Assembly (NCBI GenBank): GCA_023014485.1
Contig: JAJOZX010000198.1
Span: forward strand, 1,386,001 to 1,450,000
Length of the DNA stretch: 64,000 bases
Reading direction: 5' to 3'
Source: Bathynomus jamesi
Lineage: Eukaryota; Arthropoda; Malacostraca; Isopoda; Cirolanidae
The notes beneath the pieces are model-generated. The model did not search any database. It saw only the letters and a list, made by a program, of their open reading frames with translations, and was not told where the DNA came from. Position numbers and translations under genes: made by a program. This document shows, piece by piece, positions 33,230-44,974 of this stretch; position 1 is the first letter of the stretch; every line of letters starts with the position of its first letter.

Positions 33230-34480
33230 ACCCTTTTACCACTGATGAATATAAGCGTATTGTCCCTTTAAACCTTTAATGCCCAGCGTTACTTTCTGGG
33301 ACTGAATAAAATCATCGGAATAAAGTCGCCCTCTGACAGCAAAGCTATTTTCCTTCAGAGTTAGGAATGTTCCTTGTCCAGCCTTTAGTTTGGTAACACT
33401 ACACATTCTTCTTTTCCTATTTTCCATTGTTGTTTGAGTGATTATAGGGTTCAAAGTGAGATTAGGCACTAGTTCCTCCCTTATTTTCTAAGTGTAAATA
33501 ACAGTGTACCTCGCTCTTCTTCTCTCCAGCGAATATAAATTCAATTCACGTAACCTTTCCCAGTGATTTAGTTCTTTGCATCCACTGATCTTGGTTGTGA
33601 ATCTTCTTTGAATCCCTTCTGTAGTTGACTAGTGTCTTCTATTTTATATCGGGATGTATCTTCTCTGAATCCTTTCTGTAGTTGATTATGTCTTCTTTTT
33701 TATATCGGGATGTAAAGACTGAGCAATAATCCAACTTGGGTATGATCAGTGGTTTCTTTTAAAGGTTCTCAGTATCTGTCCAGTTATTCTTTTTTATTTG
33801 TTCCCACATGAAATTTAGTTCCTCCCATCTTCCGTACCTTAATAGTTGAAATTCCTTAATGTGAGATTTCATATTGTTGACTTCTGACCAACTGTAAATT
33901 CTGTTTGTGTCTATTTGTAGGGATTCTATATCATCTGGGTTTATTATTTTTCAACTAATTTTTTGTGTCATCAGCAAAGGATGTTACTGTGCTGTCATCG
34001 CTAATTTCATCATCTATATCGGTTAGCATGACTACTCGTATGAATGGTAATGGAATTAATACCGTTCCTTGTGGTCTGAGCTACAAACCTCTGACTGATG
34101 AATATATTTTTTTGAACTGTATCGACTTTTTGCCGCTCACTAAGGAAATTATATATCCATTTTCCTACTTTTCCTGCTATTCCCATATATTTCAGTTTAT
34201 GTGCTATGATTCTATGGTCATACTCGTCGAACGCCTTCTTATAGTGTTCCATTAGTTGTGAGTTGTGATAGGCACGATCTTCCTGACCGGAAGCCATGTT
34301 AGTTATCATTTAACTTTATCTAAGTCTCCAAAAGGTCATAGATTTTTTCCTCTAACTATTTTTCCAAATATTTTGGTGAAATGAGGTGTCAGCGACACTG
34401 GCCAAAATGTTTTTTGCCTCAGATCGATCCCCGCCTTTATCAATTGGAACTACAGTATGTTATATAGTGCGAAGTACATG
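33230..34480 (-). pseudogene. LINE reverse transcriptase remnant
   Basis: Minus strand: 34309-34010 holds HYKKAFDEYDHRIIAHKLKY and GIAGKVGKWIYNFLSERQKV (palm motif A region and the following helix; family KAFDKVDH). A stretch with a destroyed FADDT region follows, then 33469-33236 reads NLTLNPIITQTTMENRKRRM and GQGTFLTLKENSFAVRG near the C-terminus. It is the same LINE group as 48060-48735, which has the same LTLNPVTPQTT segment. Heavily decayed. Confidence 0.75.
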
Positions 34481-34699
34481 AATGTTAAATATACCCCAAA
34501 TATCATTACTGGGTTCTTGCCAAAATATGAGACGAGTGCAGACCATTCTAACTAATTCTTACAAAAAACTGTATAATTCTATATTAATTTGAAAAATTAG
34601 AAATTAGCGACAATTCTTACTCTCCCCAAATTTTATTAAAAAATTTGCTTAAAACTTTAGTATTAGTTATTTTAATGGTGAAAAATACTGTTGCATCCT

Positions 34700-36425
<1,726 letters not shown>

Positions 36426-36868
36426 TATGAGGGGTCGCGCGTCTTAAGGTACCTAAGCGCCACCACAGGCGAAAACGTGTTTTTGATGGATATCACTATT
36501 TTCACCCTTCCTCTATCGCTTGGTTTGGGTTATAATGACCTTACGACACTAGAAGTATGGTTGAAAACCTTATGAAGCGAACTACTTTTTTCACCTCTAT
36601 CGCCAGCCAAACGTTCACCCAAAGTTCGGCATAATAAGAAAATCAAAAAATTAAAAAATATAAATATAAAATATCAAAATCTATTCCAAAAACTCATTAA
36701 CATCTTCATTAGCATACTTAGAACTCTAATTTAGCCAAAAATGAACGTTCTAGCTCAATTAATAACAGAGATACTATTGGCAGAATATTGCTGAACTTTG
36801 GAGGCGATTTCTGACGAATTTTAATTTTGGCGCTTAGGTACCTTAAGACGCGGGATCCCTCATATATT
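36426..36868. mobile_element. MITE with GAGGGGTCGCGCG ends
   Basis: The left end TATGAGGGGTCGCGCGTCTT then AAGGTACCTAAGCGCCA, and the right end is the inverse (TGGCGCTTAGGTACCTTAAG then ACGCGGGATCCCTCATA). About 443 bp, non-coding. TA or ATAT at both flanks. I cannot assign the superfamily. Confidence 0.8.
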
Positions 36869-37249
36869 AATTTGAATAAATTGTAAAACATTGATTTCGA
36901 CATTTCCAGCTTTACTGGTTTGTACCCTCCGTAGTTCTGTTTACAGGTTTGTTTAAAAAAAAAAACCGTGAAAAACAGAACTATGGATACGAATCAAAAA
37001 CAGAAACCATTCATTGATATGACATATATGGTGCTTCTTTCATGTTATTCGCGTGAACATGATTAAAAAATATGTCTTTCGTATCGAATATCTTCAAGAA
37101 ACATTAATGTAAAACAAGTTAAAAACACGAATTTTAAAGTAAACAGAATATTTCAATTCTTAATTGACCAACAACCCATAAAATACAAGCTTAAATTTTA
37201 TATTCTTTCTTCAGAAATAGGTATTGAAGCGTAATGTTAATATATATAT

Positions 37250-37282
<33 letters not shown>

Positions 37283-37287
37283 ATGTT
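36869..37287. other. No gene; (TA)n-(TG)n at 37237-37283
   Basis: AT-rich sequence and a compound microsatellite. Confidence 0.6.
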
Positions 37288-37574
37288 ACAGGGAATCTGT
37301 GTAACTAGGGATTTCATGAAATCCATAAAATGTTCAGGGATTTCATGTAAGGTTAAGTCGTGATATTTTCGTTAGTTTTAACAAAAATATCACGACTTAA
37401 CCTAACCAATCATCAAGGGCGTACAGTTGATCCTACCGGGCATTCAAATAACCTAACCGGGCATTTAATAATTTTCCCGTTTGTTTAACGAAAATATTAC
37501 GACGTGACCTTACATGAAATCCCTGAATATTTTAGGGATTTCATGAAATCCCTAGTTACACAAATTCCCTGTAA
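37288..37574. mobile_element. Foldback element sharing the 4431/56112 core
   Basis: Arms of about 90 bases: TTACAGGGAATCTGTGTAAC, TAGGGATTTCATGAAATCC, TCAGGGATTTCATGTAAGG, with the inverse at the right end (ATTCCCTGTAA). Each arm also contains the small palindrome GGATTTCATGAAATCC. The centre carries AACAAAAATATCACGACTTA, ACCTAACCAATCATCAAGGG and CGTACAGTTGATCCTACCGG. Confidence 0.8.
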
Positions 37575-37799
37575 TTCCTGGAATTAACATTAGGGAAAAT
37601 AATGTTAATTTTATATTTCTATGCAATGAAGGATTTTAACTACTGAAGGTAATAAGGATGGTTATGAATCCCAAGTTAATTCTGTTTTGTATGAAAAAAT
37701 GTCTAAATATTCAAAGTTTATTTTGACGGTATTAAATGATAGCGTCTTTCTATTTAAAAAAAAATTTCCACCCGTGTTTGACTCTTCTGCAGCATCCCG

Positions 37800-37965
37800 C
37801 CTCATTTGGGGTGCTTTTATGGTAACCATTCATCTGCCAGCCAAAGGAAGGATGAATAGTTGGGTGAATTGCCCACCTTTCCGCGAAAGGAATCGAACTC
37901 AATCGGGGCTAATAGATACGTAGTCACCGATACTAACCACTACACCACCGAGGCGTGTAAGCAAA
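37800..37965 (-). mobile_element. tRNA-derived SINE head (tRNA-Asp-like)
   Basis: Minus strand: CCTCGGTGGTGTAGTGGTTA (A-box TGTAGTGGTTAG) and GAGTTCGATTCC (B-box) at tRNA spacing, then a tail with GGTGGGCAATTCACCCAAC. Related to the first module of the SINE at 62724-63005. Confidence 0.65.
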
Positions 37966-38008
37966 ATAAAAAGATTGAGGTCGGGGTTTCGACTCCCACT
38001 AGTGCTAT

Positions 38009-38172
38009 GTTTGTTTTTCGGGTTATTTAACATCCTTCGTAACGACAAAGATCGTGTGACGGAGGGATCTACAGCTTTAAGTGGGATCCGAACCACGGGT
38101 CGCTACATCATCTGAACGGTCACTCCGCCAACTACTACCCAGACAACTACTACCCAGACTCAATATCGTTTA
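38009..38172 (-). mobile_element. 5S-derived SINE, 5'-truncated
   Basis: Minus strand: GTCTGGGTAGTAGTTG occurs twice in tandem, then GTGACCG, GACCCGTGGTTCGGATCCCA and CCCTCCGTCACACGATC. The A-box region is reduced to AAGTTAAACGATATTGAG. The same body as 24380-24627. Confidence 0.75.
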
Positions 38173-38779
38173 ACTTTGCAAATAATTCAGAAGTTAACGC
38201 AATTGTCCGCATTAGTTGGCCTGAGCGCTATGCCAGTTTTTACTCAAGTTTGACAAGCTCTATAACTGGAAGGAATTCACTTAGAAAGTCGCGATGAGTA
38301 TCGATCGACAGGAAATTTAATAAGGAAACGCATCTTTTCTGGCTGAGGAAGTGAAATGAGTAGTTTACCCGAGATTACCTGAGATTATCTTGCACCAATA
38401 ATAAATTTCCTTCTATATATCTCATACCAAACTTTCATAAAACTCCTGTTAACTTTAAATTTATTGGATCTCTTAATGAGGAAGTCTTTTTACTTTAAGT
38501 TAAAGTCTTAGAAATATGCTTAAGTGATTTTAGTAATACATGGGTTATTATTATTATTATTATTATTAATAAAAAAGTGTTCGATGCTATCATCCAACAA
38601 ATGCTAAGACACAAATGCTAAGATGGTAATTAATACATTTGATTTCACGAGTCTTTACACATCTCTACTTCACAATGATATAGTGGAAGTTTTAATTTCA
38701 CATTTTCAAAGATATTTTGGTAATGGGTTCTATATTAAATTTAAAAGTAAGCTTATACATATTAGTGAATGTCTTGTTT

Positions 38780-38961
38780 ACCTTGGTGTTTCTTCCGCCC
38801 GAATTGTTCATTCTGATAAAGGCCAAGCTTGTCGCTCCACCTTAGACCTACAGTTTAACGTTGAATCCGAATCACGCCCCACCAGCAGCCCATCGTCTTA
38901 ACTACTAGGCTACCCAGGGCACCCATTTATCTACCAACCAATTTTTTTTTATTGTGTGGAA
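38780..38961 (-). mobile_element. tRNA-derived SINE (second module and tail) inserted in the Penelope-like RT
   Basis: Minus strand: CCTAGTAGTTAAGACGATGG (A-box) and GTGATTCGGATTC (B-box), then TTAAACTGTAGGTCTAAGG and AGCGACAAGCTTGGCC. Near-identical 12-13 base copies GAATGTCTTGTTT (38767-38779) and GGATGTCTGTTT (38962-38973) flank it as a target duplication. Confidence 0.75.
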
Positions 38962-39112
38962 GGATGTCTGTTTGAAAAGCTATCAAGATTTTGTTTAAAT
39001 ATTTCCTATGTTGTTTATTCAGGTAGAATTTATAAACACGTAAAAGTTATACCCCAAGGTGAAATTTATTCTCCATACTTGACTAATTTATATTTACTTG
39101 TATATGAACATA

Positions 39113-40470
39113 CGAGGGCCACTCAATATATTTTGCCCCACCTTTTTTTTTTCTTTCCAAATCTCCTTGTAAATTCCAGAATTTTTGTACACAAGTAGTT
39201 ACATAACTTTTTTAAAAGTTTTTATTTTTCCACATAGTCTCCATCGTTTTCTACGGCTTTCCTCCACCTCGAAACAAGGGCCTTTATTCCTTGCTGATAA
39301 AAGTCCGATGGGTTCCGCTGGAGCCACCTCTTAACCTCCTCAACAACCTCATCGTCACTCTGAAATTTTCCACGAATAGCATACTTCATTGGCCCAAACA
39401 AATGGAAGTCTGAAGGTGCTAAATCCGGGCTGTATGGAGGGTGGGGTAACACAGTCAAGCGCATTTTTGTGATGGCCTCTCTTGTTTGCAAACTGTTGTG
39501 TGATCTTGCGTTATCGTACAAAAGAAGGACGTCTTCCAGTTTTCTCTCCGGTCGAACTCGCTTTATACGTCTCTGGAGTCTCTGTAGGGTAGCAATATAT
39601 GCCTCTGAGTTGATTGTTTGTCCTTTCTTCATAATGCCCACCAGAATCACCCCTTTCATGTTCCAGAAGATGGTGGCCATAACCTTTCCTGCAGAGGGAG
39701 CCATTTTGAACTTTTTCTTGCGTGGGGAGTCTGCGTGATGCCACTCCATGGATTGGCGTTCGTTTTGTTTCGGGTTCAAAATGGTGTACCCAAGTGTAAT
39801 CCCCAGTCACCACAATTCGTGAAATAAAGTCATCCCCTTCTGTCTCGTATCGAACCAACGACTCGGAAGCAATTTCTTTTCTTTGGGCTTTGTGATCTTC
39901 AGTCAGTTCGCGAGAGACAAACCGTAAACACACTTTTGAGTATCCCAGTTGCTGAATTATCGTATTCACACTTCCTTCACTAATTCTAGCTCCAGTGATA
40001 GCAACTTGTATGTGACGCGCCGATTTCATCGAATGATGCTGTTAGCACATTGCACAGTGTAAGATGTCACAGCCGATGCCGGGCGACCGCTGCGTGGATC
40101 ATCATCGAGGCTGGCTCTCCCTCTCTCCGATGATCTCACACGTTTAGACCAGCGTCCAACTGTGCTTCGATCAACAACAGCATCTCCGTAAACGTTTTGT
40201 AGACGTTTGTGAATATTTCCAACTGTTTCCTTCTCTGCGGTTAAGAACTCGATAACAGCTCTCTGTTTACGACGCACATCACTGTCAGACGTCATTTTTT
40301 AAACTGCGTTAACCATCGGTTTTATACAAGGAGGGGAGGTTCAAACTGGAAAAATCCAGTTATGTGAAGCGCAGAAAGTTCAAACTTACGGCCCAAAAGA
40401 CATTTCAGCCCCATGGCCTATTGTTTAGCTAAGAAAAAAGGGTGGGGCAAAATATATTGAGTGACCCTAG
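39113..40470 (-). mobile_element. Classical mariner transposon, nearly full length
   Basis: TA at 39111-39112 and 40471-40472. Ends are CGAGGGCCACTCAATATATT then TTGCCCCACC, with the inverse ending TTGAGTGACCCTAG. At 1358 bp it is the normal mariner size. Confidence 0.9.
39222..40295 (-). pseudogene. Mariner transposase with two frameshifts
   Basis: Start at 40295: MTSDSDVRRKQRAVIEFLTA, the first HTH, then WSKRVRSSERGRASLDDDPR. A shift near 40035 leads into HIQVAITGARISEGSVNTII, LTEDHKAQRKEIASE, and the first catalytic Asp in VVTGDYTWVHHFEPETKR. A shift near 39770 leads into SMEWHHADSPRKKKFKMAPS, LLYDNARSHNS (second Asp) and PPYSPDLAPSDFHLFGPMKY (third Asp, DD34D type). It closes with GIKALVSRW and GDYVEK, the normal family end. 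All three acidic residues are visible; only the frame is broken. Confidence 0.9.
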
Positions 40471-40735
40471 TACTTTTGTTAAATTCTTTAATGTCCTTCA
40501 TACACTTAAGTATACTTATACTGTAGGTATATAAATGTTCTAATTATTTATAGTGAAATTTCAGTGACATTAACCAGGGGCGGATCCAGACCGATGCAAC
40601 CGATGCAAAAAATGTGTGCTCCGTTTGCATCGGTCAAGTAATTGACCTGTCGGTAACCTTACGACAATGTCTCAGAGACACTGAGGTAAAGTTGCCGACA
40701 GGTCAATTATTTGACTGATGCAAACGGAGCACATA

Positions 40736-41698
40736 AGCACACCGGACAAAAAATTAGTCACCCCTAATAGCACCGATAGTAGGAAGTTCAAGGTCACACA
40801 GAGGGCGCTGATGTAGCATTGGTAAGTGACAAGTAGCGGTGACGTAGCACACAGGATCAGATCTGTTTCGTGAGGTGGTGAAGAACAAAGTGTGTGTTGG
40901 ATATAGTCTGCAAAATGGGTCGTGAGGCAGACGTTACTCAGTGGCAAAAAGGAGCCATCGTGTTTGGCAGAGCCCACGGACACAAAATGTCTGAAGTAGC
41001 CCAATTTGTTGGTGTGTCAACGCGTACTGTCCAGCGAGTTTACAAAGAGTGGTGTAGTTCGCAATCAACTGACAATCGACGGCGTAACTGTGGCCGGAAA
41101 ACAATTCTCGACAATAGGGCCGCCGCCATGTTTCTCGTCTAGTAACTGCAAATCGTTTTCAAACCAGAGAACAATTGCTCCAAGAAACCAATGAGGTTCT
41201 CCAGCGACCAATTTCCGAACGGACATTGCGACGAGAACTGCATGCGATGGACATCTGGAGCAGGGTACCACGGAAGAGGCCGCTGTTAACAGCAAGTCAC
41301 AAATTGGCACGTTATAAATGGGCTCAGAGGCACAAAAACTGGACTGCGGCAGATTGGAAACGTGTAATTTGGTCCGATGAGTCCCGTTTTTGTTTGTTCT
41401 CCAATGATGGGAGGCGACGAGTACATCGCAGGTCCAATGAAGCCTTTAATCCTGAATGCGTCGAAGGTGTTGTTCAGGCTGGAAACAGAAAGTGAAACGC
41501 AGGAATAGACACCCACGGACTCTGGCGGAACTTCGGGACCGGCTGATGAACGAGTGGCAGCAAATCGATGTTCAGTACATGCACAACCTCGTAGAGTCTC
41601 TGCCTCGCCGGATTCGTGCGGTTATCAAGGCCAGAGGCGCCGTCACACGTTATTAGGTACATTCTGAGAGGGGTGACTAATTTTTTGTCCGGTGTGCT
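40736..41698 (+). mobile_element. Tc1-like element, internally deleted (963 bp)
   Basis: TA at 40734-40735 and 41699-41700. Ends are AGCACACCGGACAAAAAATT then AGTCACCCCT, with the inverse at the right. Confidence 0.9.
40915..41656 (+). pseudogene. Tc1-like transposase lacking the middle of the catalytic domain
   Basis: MGREADVTQWQKGAIVFGRA starts the first HTH (MSEVAQFVGVSTRTVQRVYK). After a shift near 41140, 41175-41460 gives the second HTH (RPISERTLRRELHAMDIWSR) and KRVIWSDESRFCLFSNDGRR with the first catalytic Asp. Then QAGNRK is fused directly to NRHPRTLAELRDRLMNEWQQ, IDVQYMHNLVESLPRRIRAV and GAVTRY. The GGGSVMVWG, HDNARPH and SPDLNPIE blocks, with the second and third catalytic residues, are deleted. 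Confidence 0.85.
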
Positions 41699-41991
41699 TA
41701 TTTTTCTAACCGATGCGTGTGCAGGTTGCATTGGTCTGGATCCGCCCCTGTTAACTGATATCAGGGAGATCTATCCTAAATCTCTGAATATGGAAATTAC
41801 TAAGACTGAATCTGTTCAATTATTTGAATCTTTCAATCTTTTATAAAGATAATAAACTTTATACTAATCTCTGTGATAAAAGAAAGGATTATAATTTTAA
41901 CATCTTTGGTTTTCCTTCCCATTCATCAAATGTAGCAACTAATCTTGGTAAACATGCGTTTCATTCACAATTAATTCGATATGCAAATACA

Positions 41992-42355
41992 CAGGGTGTC
42001 CCATAATTCCGGTCTCATATGAAAATTTATTTTAAACTAAAGTATTACTTTTGTGAATTTCAAACTAAAACAAATGTTCAAATTGATGTCTTGTATTGGA
42101 ACCTGTTTTTGTTGTAGGTAGAATAACTAATATGAAAGCGAGTTTCACTGGTAAGGAAAAGGCCTCCGGAGGCCCTTTCCTCACGAATGTAACTCGCTTC
42201 CATATTAGCCATTGCATGTTATTCTACCTGCAACAAAAAAAAAGATCCCAAAACAAGACATCAATTTGAACATTTGTTTTAGTTCTAATGTATTATTTTT
42301 GTAAATTTAATTTAAAATAAATTTTCCTACGAGACCGGACTTATGGGACACCCTG
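41992..42355. mobile_element. Long foldback mariner-type MITE (364 bp)
   Basis: CAGGGTGTCCCATAATTCCG at the left and the inverse CGGACTTATGGGACACCCTG at the right. The arms are inverse almost to the centre, which is GGCCTCCGGAGGCC (about 42152-42165). The tip sequence is the same family as the element at 16515-17117. Confidence 0.9.
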
Positions 42356-42357
42356 TA

Positions 42358-43790
42358 TTTTGTTTTAAAAAATACTTTATTTATAATATTAACTTATTAG
42401 TTGATTTTTTTTTACGTAACGCGTATACCAACTATGACGGCTTAAATTTTATAAACATATGTAAAAATGAACAATGAATAATTCCTATATAATCTTTATA
42501 TAAATCCTTATATTCATAATAATCTTTTATATTCAAATATTCATTTTTCCATAAGGACCAAACTCGCATAACGCACGTTATATGTTGTTCAATTCATACG
42601 TCCGTCCTTTCTTGGCCTTTATCTTTTATTAATTTTATTAATTATTCATTCAGCTACCTATTGTCTACCTACTGTCAACCTATTTTGTGACTACCGATAT
42701 GTGTACAATACTTTATGCATTCGTACATGTCCACTGAGGACGTACATAATTACCTTACATGTAAGTACGTTCACATGTATACTTTGTATTTTTTTATTTA
42801 TTTAATTTCTCGCAAGATACTCGTTCATGCTGAGGCAAGTGTTCGAATTCCGATGACGACGCCAAAAGCGGGCATCGAAATATGAAATCTCCTCTCTTGC
42901 TTACTTCTAATCCGAAAACATTATTATTTATTTTTTTTTATTATTTTTTCGTTGGGATAAATTTTTGATTTGCTTCCTATTTTGCCAAATAATTGGTGAC
43001 TTGTTCTTTTCAAAAATTTCTTAATAATTTTTTTATTTAGCTTAATAATGAATCCTGATTAAATTTTGCAATGTTCATGTTTTGTATACATTCTCTCTTC
43101 GTTATAAAAAATGAAGTCATGTCTTGCCTAAGCATTTAATTGTAAATCTTAAACCTTTAATTTTTGCTCATATGCATATCTTAGTGTAAAGATGCATAGT
43201 TCAATTTCCACTTCTAATTAACTTGGCAGATCATGATAACATCAGATCTGAAAATACGCGGTTTAAGATAAAAATATGGCTTCATCTTCAAATATCTTGT
43301 TTATCTGTTTAAACATTGCCACAGCAAATAAATTTACTTTATTTTCAAATACTGTGCAAAAATAATGTAGCCTATAGAGAATAGAAACGACACACGTCAA
43401 CATTTAATAATAATGATGTTAGCAAATTATGGGTATATAAACCCAAAAAATTTCTTCCATGTTCATTCAGAATTAGACTAAAAGGCTGAGCACTACCTGT
43501 ACATTTTAGCAGTAAATTACAGTAAGCAAAAGTCTTTATCTTCTCCTTCGAGCCTTGCTCTCTTCAGAGAACTTAGTCATTAAAATCTCCCGATAAGTTA
43601 CAAGAAGAATCGGGGAACCTTCAGGAAGCTCTACAGAATCCTCCGATCCACTATAAGAACAACTCGGAGAGTAGTATAGAAGAAACTACTGCAAGTAACA
43701 AATCTGTTGCTGCCACCTAACCAGAACCCCAATCGACTTCGAACCAACCCAGGCCATAGACGAAGGAGTTAACACATATTTAAAAAATAT
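42358..43790. other. No gene seen; possible Penelope-like 3' sequence
   Basis: AT-rich. At about 42852-42890 CCGATGACGACGCCAAAAGC and GGGCATCGAAATATG form a short hairpin with a GATGA / GAAA arrangement loosely like a hammerhead core, downstream of and in the same orientation as the Penelope-like RT. Confidence 0.35.
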
Positions 43791-43994
43791 ATATATATAT
43801 ATATTATATTCTTGTAAAATTCAATAGGATAAAATTCTTGATGACGTCATTCGCCTCAATTTCATATACTTTTTTTTAGTCGTTGGCTCAGTCTGCTGAT
43901 GTCTAAAGTAGTCTTCTTGACACTGTGAACTTTTAATATTTTCATAGTGGCGTTTACTTCATGAAATTTTCATCCGAAGAACCATTTGGAATGG

Positions 43995-44403
43995 CTGATT
44001 TTGGATTCTAAGAAGTAATTCTTTACTATTAGGTTTTACATATTTTATATTATAAACTGTTGTAGAATTTTCACTTAGATTCCCTCCTCTGTACTTTAAA
44101 ATTTTCACTTCTTTAAATTCTTTCCTACCTCTCAACCTCTTTTCTCTGCTTTGCTTTGAAACTTTCACTTGTCTTTAAGTTTTCTTCTTTCTTTTAATCT
44201 TCGTAATTCGAAGTAATGCGTTACTATTAGGGTTTACATATTTTATATTATAAACTGTTGTAGAATTCTCACTTAGATTCCCTCCTCTGTACTTTAAAAT
44301 TTTCACTTCTTTAAATTCTTTCCTACCTCTCAACCTCTTTTCCCTGTTTTGCTTTGAAACTTTCACTTGTCTTTAAGTTTTCTTCTTTCTTTTAATCTTC
44401 GTT
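43995..44403 (-). repeat. Tandem duplication, two 198-bp units
   Basis: The two units run at about 43999-44205 and 44206-44403. Shared landmarks (CTTTAAGTTTTCTTCTTTCT at 44173 and 44372; ATAAACTGTTGTAGAATT at about 44051 and 44249) are 198 bases apart. On the minus strand each unit reads MKVSKQ-REKRLRGRKEFKEV, KILKYRGGNLSENSTTVYNI, giving two short frames at 44168 and 44366 that also lie 198 apart. I do not recognise the peptide and cannot tell whether it is coding. Confidence 0.75.
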
Positions 44404-44974
44404 CTTAAACAGACATCCTCGTAGGCCAGTCTGTTGCTGTTTGGTGTTCTTTGTATTCCTTTGTATAACTAGCATCTCGCGATACCTGCTACGTCGACTT
44501 ATAACCAGCCACTTCAGTCCCAAGTCTGAAAGGGTAAGTGTCGTGTGATTTGTCGAGGTTTTATTGACCTAACACTCACCACTTTCTACTGGGAGGGCAA
44601 GGCGGTGGGGTATCTGCCGGACTGGTGCAGTTTTCCCCTTTTAACTCTTAACTTTTACTTTTTCTTACCTTTATAATGAAAATTTTTAATTTTCATTTTC
44701 CCAAAGAATTTTTCAGATTTTTTTTAATATATATGTACAGGGTGAGTCACGACGAAATGTCATAACTTCGGGAGCTTATAGCTGAGGTAATTCCCAGTCA
44801 AAAACTTCATATGAACATAGGTCCGATTCTTAACGGTTATGGAGCTATGGGTGTTTGAATTTCAAGCATGCGCAATGCGCATGCGTGACCTTCAAATAAA
44901 TTGACAGTTACTTACCGAACCGAACTAACTACGCAGTAGAGTGTTGTGTTTCACAGCGTGCCTTGAATTTACCT

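Larger units (their letters stand above)
40575..41750. mobile_element. Foldback element with CAGGGGCGGATCCAG ends, hosting a Tc1-like element
   Basis: TTAAC at 40570-40574 and 41751-41755 flank ends CAGGGGCGGATCCAGACCGA and the inverted TCTGGATCCGCCCCTG. The left part is itself an inverted repeat (GTGCTCCGTTTGCATCGGTC against GACTGATGCAAACGGAGCAC). Without the Tc1-like insertion it would be about 211 bp. Non-coding. Confidence 0.85.
38424..41990 (+). pseudogene. Penelope-like element reverse transcriptase, split by nested insertions
   Basis: The frame is recognised in five pieces. 38424: IPNFHKTPVNFKFIG (family: PKLHK-P-K-RFI). 38633-38780: NTFDFTSLYTSLLHNDIVEV, the palm motif A of Penelope RTs. 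38962-39110: IYKHVKVIPQGEIYSPYLTN and LYLLVYEH (family: IPQGGNYSP-LANLYL). 40473-40574: CRYINVLIIYSEISVT, motif C, where the usual YIDD aspartates are Asn-Val, so it is catalytically dead. 41751-41990: DIREIYPKSLNMEITKTES, LYTNLCDKRKDYNFNI and SQLIRYANTQ. The GIY-YIG domain is not seen. Insertions: SINE, mariner, foldback with Tc1-like, MITE. Confidence 0.8.

Noticed and set aside
42852..42890. GATGACGACGCC...GGGCATCGAAA hairpin as a hammerhead in the Penelope-like 3' region
   Set aside because: Core and stem order do not fit well; kept only as a remark.
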